A stretch of DNA of 64,000 nucleotides. Source: Nocardioides sp. LHD-245. GTDB taxonomy: Bacteria > Actinomycetota > Actinomycetes > Propionibacteriales > Nocardioidaceae. The position numbers and the translations under genes are program-made. The DNA is taken from positions 102,061 to 166,060 of the forward strand of contig NZ_JAVFWN010000017.1 in NCBI RefSeq assembly GCF_030929495.1, given 5' to 3'. Each line of letters starts with the position of its first letter. Within the stretch, counting starts at the first letter, position 1. A model generated the notes under the pieces. The model did no database searches, was not told the origin of the DNA, and was given only the letters and a program-made list of their open reading frames with translations. This document shows positions 1 to 8,420 of the stretch, piece after piece.

Positions 1-461
1 ACCTCACCCAGACCCTCAAGACCGTCGACGACCGTCACGAGCAGCTGAGCACGCTCATCGTGGAGCTCAAGGACTGGATGACCGACCTCGCGAAGGACCG
101 GGACACGATCGGCTCGTCGCTCGACAACATCTCCGAGCTCACGGTGGCCGTCGCCGACCTGCTCCGCCGCGGCCGGCCGCTGCTCAAGGAGGACATCGCC
201 GCGCTGCGTGAGCTGTCCAAGCTGCTCAACCAGAAGGAGAACCGGGCCAACCTCGCCGAGCTGCTCGACCGGATGCCCGAGACGATGACCGACCAGACCC
301 GCACCGGCACCTACGGCTCCTGGTACCAGTACTACGTCTGCGGCGTCTCGGCGAGCATCCGGCTCCCGCTGATCGGCGACCTGCCGATCATCAAGGAGAT
401 CCAGAAGTTCATCACCGACTTCTCCTTCAAGTCCACGGCCCCGAGGTGTCAGGACCGATGA
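1..461 (+). CDS. Mce family protein, MceB-like (5' end outside window)
   Basis: This is the C-terminal part of a substrate-binding subunit of an Mce lipid/steroid importer. It reads in frame from base 3 to the TGA at 459-461. The MCE domain itself lies upstream of the window. What remains is the long alpha-helical region typical of the family, ending in a short Trp/Tyr-containing segment (GSWYQYYVCG) that is common near the C terminus of actinobacterial Mce proteins. It precedes C-, D-, E- and F-type paralogues in the usual order, which argues for the B subunit. Its stop overlaps the next start in an ATGA. The downstream KstR-linked steroid genes suggest the mce4 (cholesterol) type; that part is inference. 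Confidence 0.85.
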   Translation, partial: LTQTLKTVDDRHEQLSTLIVELKDWMTDLAKDRDTIGSSLDNISELTVAVADLLRRGRPLLKEDIAALRELSKLLNQKENRANLAELLDRMPETMTDQTRTGTYGSWYQYYVCGVSASIRLPLIGDLPIIKEIQKFITDFSFKSTAPRCQDR

Positions 462-1450
462 CCCATCCCGCTACGAAGGCCCGCGACGCACGCGTACTCC
501 GCCTCGGTGTGATCACCCTCGTGGTGATGGTCCTGGTCTCGGCCGCCACCTTCAACCTCGGCAAGTTCCCCGGCTTCCGCGGCACGACCTACCACGCCGA
601 GTTCAGCGACGCCAGCGGCATCCGCAAGGGCAATATCGTCCAGGTCGGCGGCATCCGCGTCGGCCGGGTCACCGCCATCTCGCTCGCCGGCGACCGGGTC
701 GACGTGAAGTTCGAGGTCGACGGCGACGTCGAGTTCGGCAAGGACAGCAGCGCCTCGATCGAGGTGCTCAACCTGCTCGGCGAGAAGTTCCTCGACCTCC
801 AGCCGGCCGGCAAGGGCCAGCTCGCCGAGGGAGGCACGATCCCCGTCGAGCGCACCCAGGCGGCGTACGACATCGTCGGCGTGTTCGGCGATCTCACCAC
901 CACGACCGAGGAGATCGACACCGACCAGCTGGCGCAGGCGCTCGACACCGTGGCCGACACGCTCGACGAGTCGGCGCCCGAGATCCAGGCGTCCTTCGAC
1001 GGCATCTCGCGGCTCTCGCAGAGCATCGCGTCGCGCGACGCCGAGATCCAGACCCTCTTCGAGAGCTCGAAGGAGGTCACTCGGGTGCTCGCCGACCGCA
1101 GCGAGGACATCGTCGAGCTGATGAAGAACAGCGACCTGGTCTTCCAGGAGCTGACGAAGCGCAAGGACGCGGTCCACGCCCTGCTGGTCAACGCCCGCGC
1201 ACTCGCCCGAGAGCTGCGTGGCGTGGTCGAGGACAACCAGGAGCAGATCGGGCCCGCGCTCCAGGAGGTCGACGGACTCGTCTCCTTCCTGGTGTCCAAG
1301 AAGGACAAGCTCAAGGCGACGCTCGCCGCGCTCGGCCCCTACGTGTCCATCCTCAGCAACATCATCGGCACCGGTCCCTGGTTCGACGCCTATGCGGCGA
1401 ACCTGCTGGCCCTGCCCACCGGTGAGTTCGTCCCCGGGTTCGACGGGTGA
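458..1450 (+). CDS. Mce family protein, MceC-like
   Basis: This is a 330-residue Mce importer subunit. An N-terminal membrane anchor spans about residues 14-34 and is followed by the MCE domain (about 42-118, with the IRKGNIVQVGGIRVGRV block) and a long helical region. Six such proteins are thought to form a periplasm-spanning hydrophobic tunnel feeding YrbE permeases. I chose the ATG at 458 because it forms an ATGA overlap with the previous stop; a GTG at 446 is possible. No lipobox is seen. It is the second gene of a tightly coupled operon running to about 6757. Confidence 0.92.
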   Translation: MTHPATKARDARVLRLGVITLVVMVLVSAATFNLGKFPGFRGTTYHAEFSDASGIRKGNIVQVGGIRVGRVTAISLAGDRVDVKFEVDGDVEFGKDSSASIEVLNLLGEKFLDLQPAGKGQLAEGGTIPVERTQAAYDIVGVFGDLTTTTEEIDTDQLAQALDTVADTLDESAPEIQASFDGISRLSQSIASRDAEIQTLFESSKEVTRVLADRSEDIVELMKNSDLVFQELTKRKDAVHALLVNARALARELRGVVEDNQEQIGPALQEVDGLVSFLVSKKDKLKATLAALGPYVSILSNIIGTGPWFDAYAANLLALPTGEFVPGFDG

Positions 1451-2685
1451 TCGCGATGGTGACCTCCGTGCTCAAGCGTCTCGACCGCCGCGTCCTCGCC
1501 CTCGTCGGCGCGGCCCTGCTGGTCGCCGTCGCGGTCAACCTGGTCCGCTCGCCGACGGAGATGAAGACCGTCACGGCGCACTTCCCGCGCGCCGTCAGCG
1601 TCTACGAGGGCACCGACGTGCGGATCCTCGGCGTCAACGTCGGCAAGGTGACCGCGGTGACTCCCGAGGGCAACTCGGTGCGGGTCGAGATGGAGTACGA
1701 CGCGTCGTACCGCGTGCCCGCCGAGGCCCAGGCCGTGATCGTGACCCCGACCCTGGTCGCGGACCGCTATGTCCAGCTGACGCCCGTCTTCCGAGGCGGT
1801 GACGTGATGGCGAGCGGCGCCGATATCGCGCTGCCCAAGACGGCGGTGCCGGTCGAGCTGGATCGCATCTACGGCAGCCTCCAGGCGCTCACCCGCGCCC
1901 TGGGCCCCAACGGCGTGAACGCGGACGGCACCCTCGACCACCTGCTCGAGGCCGGCACCAAGGCCTTCGCGGGCCAGGGTGCCAAGGGCAACCAGATGAT
2001 CCGCGACCTCGCCGACGCGGCGCAGACCTTCGGCGACGGCGCCGGCCCGCTCTTCGAGTCCGTCACCCAGCTGGCGCGGTTCACGACGACCCTCGCCGAG
2101 AACGACACGCTGGTGCGGGCCTTCATGCAGGACCTCACCGGCGTCTCGGCCATGCTCGCCGAGGAGAGCGACGAGCTCCAGAAGGCGGTCGCCGCGGTCG
2201 CCAGGGCCGTCGGGAGCGTGAAGGGCTTCGTCCGCGACAACCGCGACGCGTTCGTCGCCGACGTCCGCAAGCTCACCGAGGTGATGAGCACCATCGCCTC
2301 GGAGAAGGAGAACATCGAGACCGCGGTGAAGGTCGCGCCGGTGGCGATGGGCAACCTCGCCATGGGCTTCGACCACGTCAGCGGCAGCCAGAACTCCCGG
2401 ATGGCCATCGGTGGGCTGGTGTGGGACGTCGACGGCGTGGTCTGCGCCTTCATCCAGCAGCACCCCGCGATGCCGGCGGCGCTCAAGGACACCGCCTGCG
2501 ACCTGATCGAGAAGCTGATCGAGCCGATCCTCACCAAGCTGCCCTGGCTCCCGCCCGAGTTCAAGAGCTATCTGCCCCGGCAGGCCGCCGCCAAGGACGG
2601 CGTCCAGGTGCCCGACGTGGCGGACGTGTCCTACTCGACCGGCGACGACGCCACGGTCATGACCCTGCTCGGAGGTGCGTCATGA
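1447..2685 (+). CDS. Mce family protein, MceD-like
   Basis: This is a 412-residue Mce importer subunit. A single transmembrane anchor lies at about residues 15-32 and the MCE domain at about 38-112 (VYEGTDVRILGVNVGKV). The helical remainder ends in a Pro-rich stretch. The GTG start overlaps the upstream stop (GTGA); an ATG three codons later is an alternative. Order and length fit the D subunit. In mycobacteria and rhodococci the mce4 set imports cholesterol, and the neighbouring KstR-type sites suggest the same substrate class here. Confidence 0.92.
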   Translation: MIAMVTSVLKRLDRRVLALVGAALLVAVAVNLVRSPTEMKTVTAHFPRAVSVYEGTDVRILGVNVGKVTAVTPEGNSVRVEMEYDASYRVPAEAQAVIVTPTLVADRYVQLTPVFRGGDVMASGADIALPKTAVPVELDRIYGSLQALTRALGPNGVNADGTLDHLLEAGTKAFAGQGAKGNQMIRDLADAAQTFGDGAGPLFESVTQLARFTTTLAENDTLVRAFMQDLTGVSAMLAEESDELQKAVAAVARAVGSVKGFVRDNRDAFVADVRKLTEVMSTIASEKENIETAVKVAPVAMGNLAMGFDHVSGSQNSRMAIGGLVWDVDGVVCAFIQQHPAMPAALKDTACDLIEKLIEPILTKLPWLPPEFKSYLPRQAAAKDGVQVPDVADVSYSTGDDATVMTLLGGAS

Positions 2686-4034
2686 CCGCCCCGCTCCGCC
2701 GATGGCGCGCCCTGGTGGCGATGCTGCTCGGCACCGCCCTCCTCACCGGCTGCAGCAGCTTCGACGGCGCCTACGACCTGCCGTTGCCCGGTCACCCGGT
2801 CGACGCCGACGAGGCGTTCGAGGTGACCGCGTACTTCCGCGACGTCCTCAACGTGGTGCCTCGGTCGCCCGTCATGGTCGACGACGTCGTCATCGGAGAG
2901 GTCACCGAGGTCGAGCGGGCGGGGTGGAACGCGAAGGTCGTCCTGCGGCTGCGCGACGACGTCAAGCTGCCCGACAACACGATCGCGGACATCCGTCAGG
3001 TCTCCCTGCTCGGCGAGAAGTACGTCGCCCTGGAGGCGCCCCAGGAGGAGGCGGCGACCGGACGGCTGGGGGAGGGCGACGAGATCGCGCTCGCCAAGAC
3101 GGGCCGCAACCCCGAGGTCGAGGAGGTCCTCGGTGCGCTGTCCTTCCTGCTCAGTGGCGGCGGCGTCGCCCAGCTCGGCACCATCACCCGCGAGGCGAAC
3201 CTGGTCATGTCCGGACGTGAGGACCGGCTGCGCAACCTGCTCTCCTCGCTGGACTCGGTGGTGGGGACCATCGACCAGCAGAAGCTGGACATCATCCAGG
3301 CGCTGGAGTCGCTCAACAACCTGACCACGACGCTCAATGCGGAGAAGAAGACGATCGGCGACGCGCTCGACGCGGTGGGACCCGCGGTCGAGGTGCTCGC
3401 CGCCCAGCACGAGGAGCTGATCGAGATGCTCGGCTCGCTCGACCAGCTCGGCAAGGTCGGCACCCGGGTCATCAACGCCAGCAAGGAGGACGTGCTCCGG
3501 ATCCTCAAGGACCTCAGCCCGGTCCTGCGCCGCCTGACCGAGGCCGACGAGCAGCTCGCGCCCGGGCTCAACCTGCTGGTCAGCTTCCCCTTCCCCCAGG
3601 CGGCCAACAACATCGTCCAGGGCGACTACGCCGACACGATCATCCGGGCCGACCTCGACTTCGCCAACCTGTACAAGACCCTGGGCCTGCCGGAGATCCA
3701 GCTGCCCGACCTCGGTGAGGTCCTCGACCAGGTCGGCAAGTGCCTCAAGAGCGGCAGCTTGACCAGCGCGGCCTGCCTGAAGGTGCTCAGCGACGTCAAC
3801 CTGCTCGCGGACCTGCAGACCAAATGCCAGGACCCGGCGATCAAGAACAGCCCGGTCTGCAAGCTGCTCACCTCCCTGCCGAACCTCGATCTGGGCGGTC
3901 TCCTCGGCGGTTCCAACGGACTGCTCGGCCCGAACAGCCCGCTCGGCGGCCTGCTCAAGGGCCTGACCGGAGCGCGACCGTCCGCCCACCACACCTCGAC
4001 CGAGGACCTGCTGGGCGGAGGTGTCGCGTCGTGA
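2682..4034 (+). CDS. Mce family lipoprotein, MceE-like
   Basis: This is a 450-residue Mce subunit anchored as a lipoprotein. The N terminus has Arg residues, a hydrophobic stretch and a lipobox LLTGC with the lipidated Cys at residue 24, as expected for MceE. The MCE domain follows (about residues 45-120), then a long helical region and a C-terminal Gly/Leu-rich tail after a cysteine-containing segment. It starts with ATG in an ATGA overlap with mceD and ends in a GTGA overlap with the next gene, so translation is probably coupled. Confidence 0.93.
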   Translation: MTAPLRRWRALVAMLLGTALLTGCSSFDGAYDLPLPGHPVDADEAFEVTAYFRDVLNVVPRSPVMVDDVVIGEVTEVERAGWNAKVVLRLRDDVKLPDNTIADIRQVSLLGEKYVALEAPQEEAATGRLGEGDEIALAKTGRNPEVEEVLGALSFLLSGGGVAQLGTITREANLVMSGREDRLRNLLSSLDSVVGTIDQQKLDIIQALESLNNLTTTLNAEKKTIGDALDAVGPAVEVLAAQHEELIEMLGSLDQLGKVGTRVINASKEDVLRILKDLSPVLRRLTEADEQLAPGLNLLVSFPFPQAANNIVQGDYADTIIRADLDFANLYKTLGLPEIQLPDLGEVLDQVGKCLKSGSLTSAACLKVLSDVNLLADLQTKCQDPAIKNSPVCKLLTSLPNLDLGGLLGGSNGLLGPNSPLGGLLKGLTGARPSAHHTSTEDLLGGGVAS

Positions 4035-5302
4035 GCAGGGGAGTCCGGATCCGGCTGATGGCCTTCGTGGCGCTCAGTGCCATCGGCATCACCTACATCG
4101 GTGCCACCTACCTCGGCGTCATCGACCGGATCACCGGCCGCGGCATCACCGTCACGGCGAGCCTGCCCGGCTCGGGTGGTCTCTTCGAGGGCAGCGAGGT
4201 GACCTACCGCGGGGTCAAGATCGGCCGGGTCTCGAGGATGGACACGACCGACGACGGCGTCGACCTGACCCTCGACCTCGAGGAGGAGACCCGACTGCCG
4301 CTGGACGCGCGGCTCTACGTCCACAACCTCTCGGCGGTGGGCGAGCAGTACCTCGACTTCCAGCCCGCCGACGTGAAGGGCCCCTACGCGAAGGACGGCT
4401 CGACCTTCGCCGGCGACGAGCGCTCGCTTCCCGTCGACGAGGGCGACCTGCTCGTCGACCTCAACCGATTCGTGGGCTCGGTCGACAAGGAGAGCCTCGC
4501 GAAGGTCGTCGAGGAGCTCGGCCTGATGTTCACCGACACCGGCGCCGACCTGCAACGGCTCCTCGACGGCGGCTCGGCGTTCATCGCCGAGGCGAGCGCC
4601 CACACCGAGGAGACGATCCAGCTGCTCGACAGTGGCCTCGCGGTGCTGAAGACGCAGCAGGGCCAGAAGGAGAACATCCGCCGCTTCGCGACGGACCTCG
4701 ACACCATCACCACCGCCCTGCGCGGCAGCGACGGCGACCTCCGCACGGTCCTCGGCTCGACTCCGGGCGCGGCCCGGGCGCTGACCAAGCTGCTCGAGGA
4801 GCTGGAACCGACGATCCCCGTGCTCCTCGGCGACCTGATCACCGTCGACCAGGTCCTGCTCAGCGAGCTCGACGGCATCGAGCAGCTCCTCGTCACCTAC
4901 CCGGCGCTCATCGCCGGCGGGCCGACCGGCAGCACCGCCGACGGCTGGGGTCACGTCAATCTGCAGTTCGACTACAGCGTGCCGCCCTGCACCCAGGGCT
5001 ACGTGCCCCCGGCGGAGTGGCGCTCCACGCAGGACCTGACCGATGCCAAACCGGCCGACGTCAACTGCACGGCGGGGCCGCCGTACGTCATGCGTGGGAG
5101 CAAGTACGCGCCGGGAAACCGGAAGAACCGGGCCTCGCCCGGTCGCGTCTACAGTGGCACCTACGATCCGTCCACCGGCCAGGTGCCCGGACTGGTCGAC
5201 ACCACGGGGAACCCGGTCGAGCTGCGGCAGCCGGAGGACCTGTCCGTCCTGGGAGGGGATGCGTGGAAGTGGCTGTTGGTGGGTCCGGTGGCGAGCAGGT
5301 GA
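4031..5302 (+). CDS. Mce family protein, MceF-like
   Basis: This is the 423-residue last Mce subunit of the operon. It has an N-terminal membrane anchor (about residues 8-28) and an MCE domain containing GGLFEGSEVTYRGVKIGRV. A helical region follows, then a cysteine-containing C-terminal region with a PPCTQGY motif seen in F-type subunits. The GTG start overlaps the mceE stop. The last 40 bases overlap the preferred start of the following Mce-associated gene. Confidence 0.92.
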   Translation: MSRGVRIRLMAFVALSAIGITYIGATYLGVIDRITGRGITVTASLPGSGGLFEGSEVTYRGVKIGRVSRMDTTDDGVDLTLDLEEETRLPLDARLYVHNLSAVGEQYLDFQPADVKGPYAKDGSTFAGDERSLPVDEGDLLVDLNRFVGSVDKESLAKVVEELGLMFTDTGADLQRLLDGGSAFIAEASAHTEETIQLLDSGLAVLKTQQGQKENIRRFATDLDTITTALRGSDGDLRTVLGSTPGAARALTKLLEELEPTIPVLLGDLITVDQVLLSELDGIEQLLVTYPALIAGGPTGSTADGWGHVNLQFDYSVPPCTQGYVPPAEWRSTQDLTDAKPADVNCTAGPPYVMRGSKYAPGNRKNRASPGRVYSGTYDPSTGQVPGLVDTTGNPVELRQPEDLSVLGGDAWKWLLVGPVASR

Positions 5303-5889
5303 CGGACGAGCGGAGCCGGGTCCGCCTCAACGTCGCCCTGTACGTCGCCGTGGTGGTCTGCGGCTGCGTCGCGCTGCTGCTCCTCTACCTCCACGTGAGC
5401 ACCTCCGACAACGAGGTCAACGGCACCGATGTCGTGCCGGGCGCCGGCCAGGACGTCGGCCGTGGCACCGTCGAGGCGGTCCGGCTCGCCAACGACACCG
5501 AGCAGGAGCGCATCGCCGCCCAGCTCGACGCCGCGACCAAGATGGTCACCGCGTTCGTGAACTTCGACTACGAGGAGCCGCAGAGCACCATCGAGGCGGT
5601 CAAGTCGATGGCCACCGGCACCTTCCTCTCGCAGTACTCCCAGGGGGCGAAGGACCTCGAGAAGCTGGCCGCCGAGGCCCAGTCCGACATGGTCGCCGAG
5701 GTGGTGTGGGCCGGGCTGGTCGCCGGCGACGACGACACCGCGACGGCCATCGTGGCGACCAGTGGCACGGTCCGGAACAAGACGACCGAGTTCCAGCCCG
5801 AGGCCCGCAACTACCGCATCCAGGTCGATCTGGTGCTGGAGGACGGTCGCTGGCTGACCAAGGACCTCCAGTACGTCGCCCTGGGTTGA
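5263..5889 (+). CDS. Mce-associated membrane protein
   Basis: This small single-pass protein has a cytoplasmic N terminus, a transmembrane helix (about residues 23-43) and a C-terminal alpha+beta domain of the SnoaL-like fold shared by Mce-associated (Mas) proteins. Such proteins follow mceF in most actinobacterial mce operons and probably stabilise the complex. The GTG at 5263 is preceded by GGAGGGG with 5-nt spacing. The GTG at 5299, which overlaps the mceF stop, is an equally plausible start and would shorten the protein by 12 residues. Confidence 0.82.
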   Translation: MEVAVGGSGGEQVTDERSRVRLNVALYVAVVVCGCVALLLLYLHVSTSDNEVNGTDVVPGAGQDVGRGTVEAVRLANDTEQERIAAQLDAATKMVTAFVNFDYEEPQSTIEAVKSMATGTFLSQYSQGAKDLEKLAAEAQSDMVAEVVWAGLVAGDDDTATAIVATSGTVRNKTTEFQPEARNYRIQVDLVLEDGRWLTKDLQYVALG

Positions 5890-5911
5890 TGCTGCGCAGG
5901 ATGAGGAAGAG

Positions 5912-6757
5912 ATGAATCGCCCCACCCCCCGCAAGCCCGCCAGCTCCCGCGGCCAGACGCCCCGTCCGCGCCGGCTCGCCGGCCGGCCGGGCACCGCCCG
6001 GCCGGCCTCGCCCGACGAGAAGGTCGACGAGCACCTCGACGACGAGATCGACGAGCAGGCCGACGAGCACCTCGACGAGATCGACGAGCAGGCCGAAGGC
6101 TCGGCGGCCCCCGGAGGCCGTGGCCCCGGCCTGTTGGCCCGCCCGCGCACGACCCGGGTGCTGATCACGGTGCTCGCCCTGGTCACGCTCGCGCTGGTCG
6201 CCGAGTTCGCCCTGCTCCTGGTCGACCGCTTCGGCGACGACGAGCCGTCCACGCGGGTCAGCGACGCCGGCGGCCTGAGCGTCCCGAAGGGACGACCGGT
6301 GGTGATCCCCGCGCTCCAGTGGCGCGACGGCGTCGAGGCCGCGGCGAAGGCGGCCCAGGAGCTGGTCTCGGTCGACTACAGCAAGTACGACGAGGAGGTC
6401 GCCCGCGCCGTCGAGCTCACGACCGACCGCTACGAGCAGGACTATCTCAAGACGATCGGCGACGTGAAGGAGCAGGGCATCGCCCAGGAGCTCAAGGTCC
6501 AGGCCAGCGTCGTCGCCCAGGGTGTCGTCCGCGCCAACCGGACCCGGCTCGAGGCGCTGGTCTTCCTCAACCAGGTCGTGGAGCGCAAGCGCGACGGCGA
6601 GAAGGAGACCGTCGTGACGCCCTACCGGGTGCTGGTCACGATGGTGAACACCGACCACGGCTGGCTGGTCGACCGGCTCGACACCGACGACCCGTCGGCC
6701 ACGCCGAGCCCGGAGGCGCCGAGCCCGGGGCCGACAGAGCAAGACAAGACCGAATAG
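5912..6757 (+). CDS. Mce-associated membrane protein with acidic duplicated N-terminal tail
   Basis: This is a 281-residue second Mas protein. The N terminus is Pro/Arg-rich and leads into an acidic stretch (about residues 35-62) with an internal duplication. A transmembrane helix (about 82-104) and an extracytoplasmic Mas-type domain follow, then a Ser/Pro tail. The ATG at 5912 follows GAGGAAGAG. The two Mas genes after mceF match the layout of mce4 loci in Mycobacterium and Rhodococcus. The stop codon forms the first three bases of the long palindrome that follows. Confidence 0.82.
   Translation: MNRPTPRKPASSRGQTPRPRRLAGRPGTARPASPDEKVDEHLDDEIDEQADEHLDEIDEQAEGSAAPGGRGPGLLARPRTTRVLITVLALVTLALVAEFALLLVDRFGDDEPSTRVSDAGGLSVPKGRPVVIPALQWRDGVEAAAKAAQELVSVDYSKYDEEVARAVELTTDRYEQDYLKTIGDVKEQGIAQELKVQASVVAQGVVRANRTRLEALVFLNQVVERKRDGEKETVVTPYRVLVTMVNTDHGWLVDRLDTDDPSATPSPEAPSPGPTEQDKTE
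6026..6094 (+). repeat. Direct duplication in the Mas coding sequence
   Basis: Two adjacent in-frame copies of 36 nt (6026-6061) and 33 nt (6062-6094) differ only by one GAC codon. They encode DEHLD(D)EIDEQA twice, enlarging the acidic cytoplasmic tail of the Mce-associated protein. Confidence 0.85.
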
Positions 6758-6916
6758 TCGTGTCTCCCACGCCCCCGCCTGCTACGCGACGTTTCCGACT
6801 CGATCTGGCTGCGTTGGCGTCGCTCGACGTGCGATCCAGCACGCCGTCGCTCCGCCGCCTTGCCAGATCGGCCGGAAACGCCGCTCGCTACGACGGCGAC
6901 GTGCGAGACACGACTA
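6755..6916. repeat. 162-nt imperfect palindrome (MITE/REP-like)
   Basis: The ends are perfect 12-bp inverted repeats: TAGTCGTGTCTC at 6755-6766 and its reverse complement at 6905-6916. Further matching arms include CGTTTCC and CGATCTGGC on the left against GCCAGATCG and GGAAACG on the right. The apex GTGC-GATCCA-GCAC (6829-6842) lies exactly at the centre (6835.5), so the whole segment can form one long hairpin or cruciform. It begins at the stop codon of the mce operon and ends 2 nt before a KstR-like operator. It may be a small non-autonomous mobile repeat and may also act as a terminator. Confidence 0.8.
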
Positions 6917-6918
6917 GC

Positions 6919-6934
6919 TAGAACACGTTACAGT
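6919..6934 (+). promoter_or_regulatory. KstR-like operator overlapping a -10 element
   Basis: TAGAACACGTTACA (6919-6932) fits the KstR consensus TNNAACNNGTTNNA. The hexamer TACAGT (6929-6934) overlaps its right half and sits 6 nt before the GTG at 6941, as expected for the -10 box of a leaderless transcript. Repressor bound here would cover the -10 box. Confidence 0.8.
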
Positions 6935-6940
6935 TCCGTC

Positions 6941-7942
6941 GTGGCCACCCCAGGAGAGAGCATCGTCGACTGTGATCTGGCCGTGGTGGGCGCGGGCCCG
7001 ACCGGTCTGTTCGCCACCTACTATGCCGGATTCCGCGGGATGCGGGTAGCACTGATCGACTCGCTGCCCGAGCTCGGCGGCCAGATCACCGCCATGTACC
7101 CCGAGAAGGCGATCCTCGACGTCGCCGGGTTCCCGAGCGTCAAAGGCCGTGACCTGGTCGAGGGTCTGGCCGCTCAGGCGCTCAGTGCCAAGCCCGAGCA
7201 GCTGCTCGGCCGCACCGCCACCGATCTCGCGGTCGACGACGACGGTCTCACGCTCCGGCTCGACGACGGCACCGACGTCCGGGCCAAGGCGCTGGTCATC
7301 ACCGCCGGCATCGGGAAGTTCAGTCCGCGCCCGCTGCCCGCGGCGCAGGGCTGGGTCGGCCGCGGCGTGGAGTTCTTCGTCCCCGGGTTCGAGGCCTACC
7401 GCGACCAGGACGTGGTCATCGTCGGCGGCGGCGACAGCGCGTTCGACTGGGCCGTGCACCTGGAGCCGGTCGCCCGCTCGGTGACGCTCGTGCACCGGCG
7501 CGACGCGTTCCGGGCCCACCAGCGCACCGTCGAGCAGGTCCAGGCGTCCTCGGTCAGGATCGTCACCAGGGCCGAGGTCGCCGCACTCCGCGATGCCGAT
7601 GGCGGGAGCGCCGGCCCGCTCGCCGAGGTCGAGCTGACGGTCGACGGCGAGTCGCACCGGCTGCCGGCCCAGGCCGTGGTCGCCGCGCTCGGCTTCATCG
7701 CCGACCTCGGTCCGCTGCAGCAGTGGGGACTGGAGACCCACCGCCGCCACATCGTCGTCGACCCGTCGATGCGGACCACCCTCCCGCGCGTGTTCGCCGC
7801 GGGCGACATCACCGAGTACACCGGCAAGGTCCGGCTGATCGCGGTCGGTTTCGGCGAGGCGGCGACGGCCGTCAACAACGCGGCCGTGGTGATCGACCCG
7901 ACCGCCCACGTGTTCCCCGGACACTCCTCGGAAGGGAGCTGA
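6941..7942 (+). CDS. NAD(P)/FAD-dependent ferredoxin reductase (TrxR-like FNR)
   Basis: This is a 333-residue flavoprotein. The FAD-binding GAGPTG is at residues 17-22, the NAD(P)H-binding GGGDSA at about 161-166, and the C-terminal FAD motif AAGDI at about 285. It lacks the CxxC redox pair of thioredoxin reductases, which points to the YumC-type ferredoxin-NADP reductase family. A ferredoxin gene lies two genes downstream, so it probably passes electrons from NAD(P)H to that ferredoxin and on to a steroid mono-oxygenase outside the window. The GTG start has no Shine-Dalgarno sequence and follows a -10 box by 6 nt. Confidence 0.85.
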   Translation: MATPGESIVDCDLAVVGAGPTGLFATYYAGFRGMRVALIDSLPELGGQITAMYPEKAILDVAGFPSVKGRDLVEGLAAQALSAKPEQLLGRTATDLAVDDDGLTLRLDDGTDVRAKALVITAGIGKFSPRPLPAAQGWVGRGVEFFVPGFEAYRDQDVVIVGGGDSAFDWAVHLEPVARSVTLVHRRDAFRAHQRTVEQVQASSVRIVTRAEVAALRDADGGSAGPLAEVELTVDGESHRLPAQAVVAALGFIADLGPLQQWGLETHRRHIVVDPSMRTTLPRVFAAGDITEYTGKVRLIAVGFGEAATAVNNAAVVIDPTAHVFPGHSSEGS

Positions 7943-7944
7943 GC

Positions 7945-8412
7945 ATGAGCGCTGGCCGCGATCAGGTCAAGCTGACCGAGGAGGAGGTCCAGGGTCTGCT
8001 CCAGGAGAACCTCAAGGTCCAGGTGGCGGCCAACGGCCGCGACGGGTTCCCGCATCTGACCACCCTCTTCTACGACGTGCTGGACGGCCGGATCGCGTTC
8101 TGGACCTACGGCCGCAGCCAGAAGATCCTCAACCTCGAGCGGGACCCGCGGGTGAGCGCGCTCGTCGAGGACGGCACCGACTACTTCGAGTTGCGCGGCG
8201 TCTCCATCGAGGGCCGGGCCGAGATCGTGCGCGAGCACGACCGGATCCTCGAGATCGGCAAGGCCGTGTCCGTGCGGATGTTCGGCGTCGACTCGTTCGA
8301 GGCGCTCGGCGAGATCGGCGCTCAGACGGTCGAGAAGCAGGCGACCAAGCGGGTCGGCGTGATCGTCCACCCCGATCGCGTGGCGTCCTGGGACCACCGG
8401 AAGATGACGTGA
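7945..8412 (+). CDS. PPOX-class (pyridoxamine-phosphate-oxidase-like) FMN/F420 enzyme
   Basis: This 155-residue protein has the split beta-barrel fold of the pyridoxamine 5'-phosphate oxidase superfamily. Family features include FPHLTTLFY near residue 40, the strand KILNLERDPRVSALVE and YFELRGVSIEGRAEI. Actinobacterial members use FMN or F420; the substrate cannot be read from sequence. It starts 2 nt after the reductase stop and lies in the same KstR-controlled operon, so a steroid-related reduction is plausible but unproven. Confidence 0.8.
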   Translation: MSAGRDQVKLTEEEVQGLLQENLKVQVAANGRDGFPHLTTLFYDVLDGRIAFWTYGRSQKILNLERDPRVSALVEDGTDYFELRGVSIEGRAEIVREHDRILEIGKAVSVRMFGVDSFEALGEIGAQTVEKQATKRVGVIVHPDRVASWDHRKMT

Positions 8413-8420
8413 AAGGCAGC

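Noticed and set aside
1390..2463. Long open frame on the minus strand opposite mceD
   Set aside because: It is rich in His, Arg and Gly with no domain, and mirrors the codon bias of the real mceD gene; such antisense frames occur opposite most genes here.
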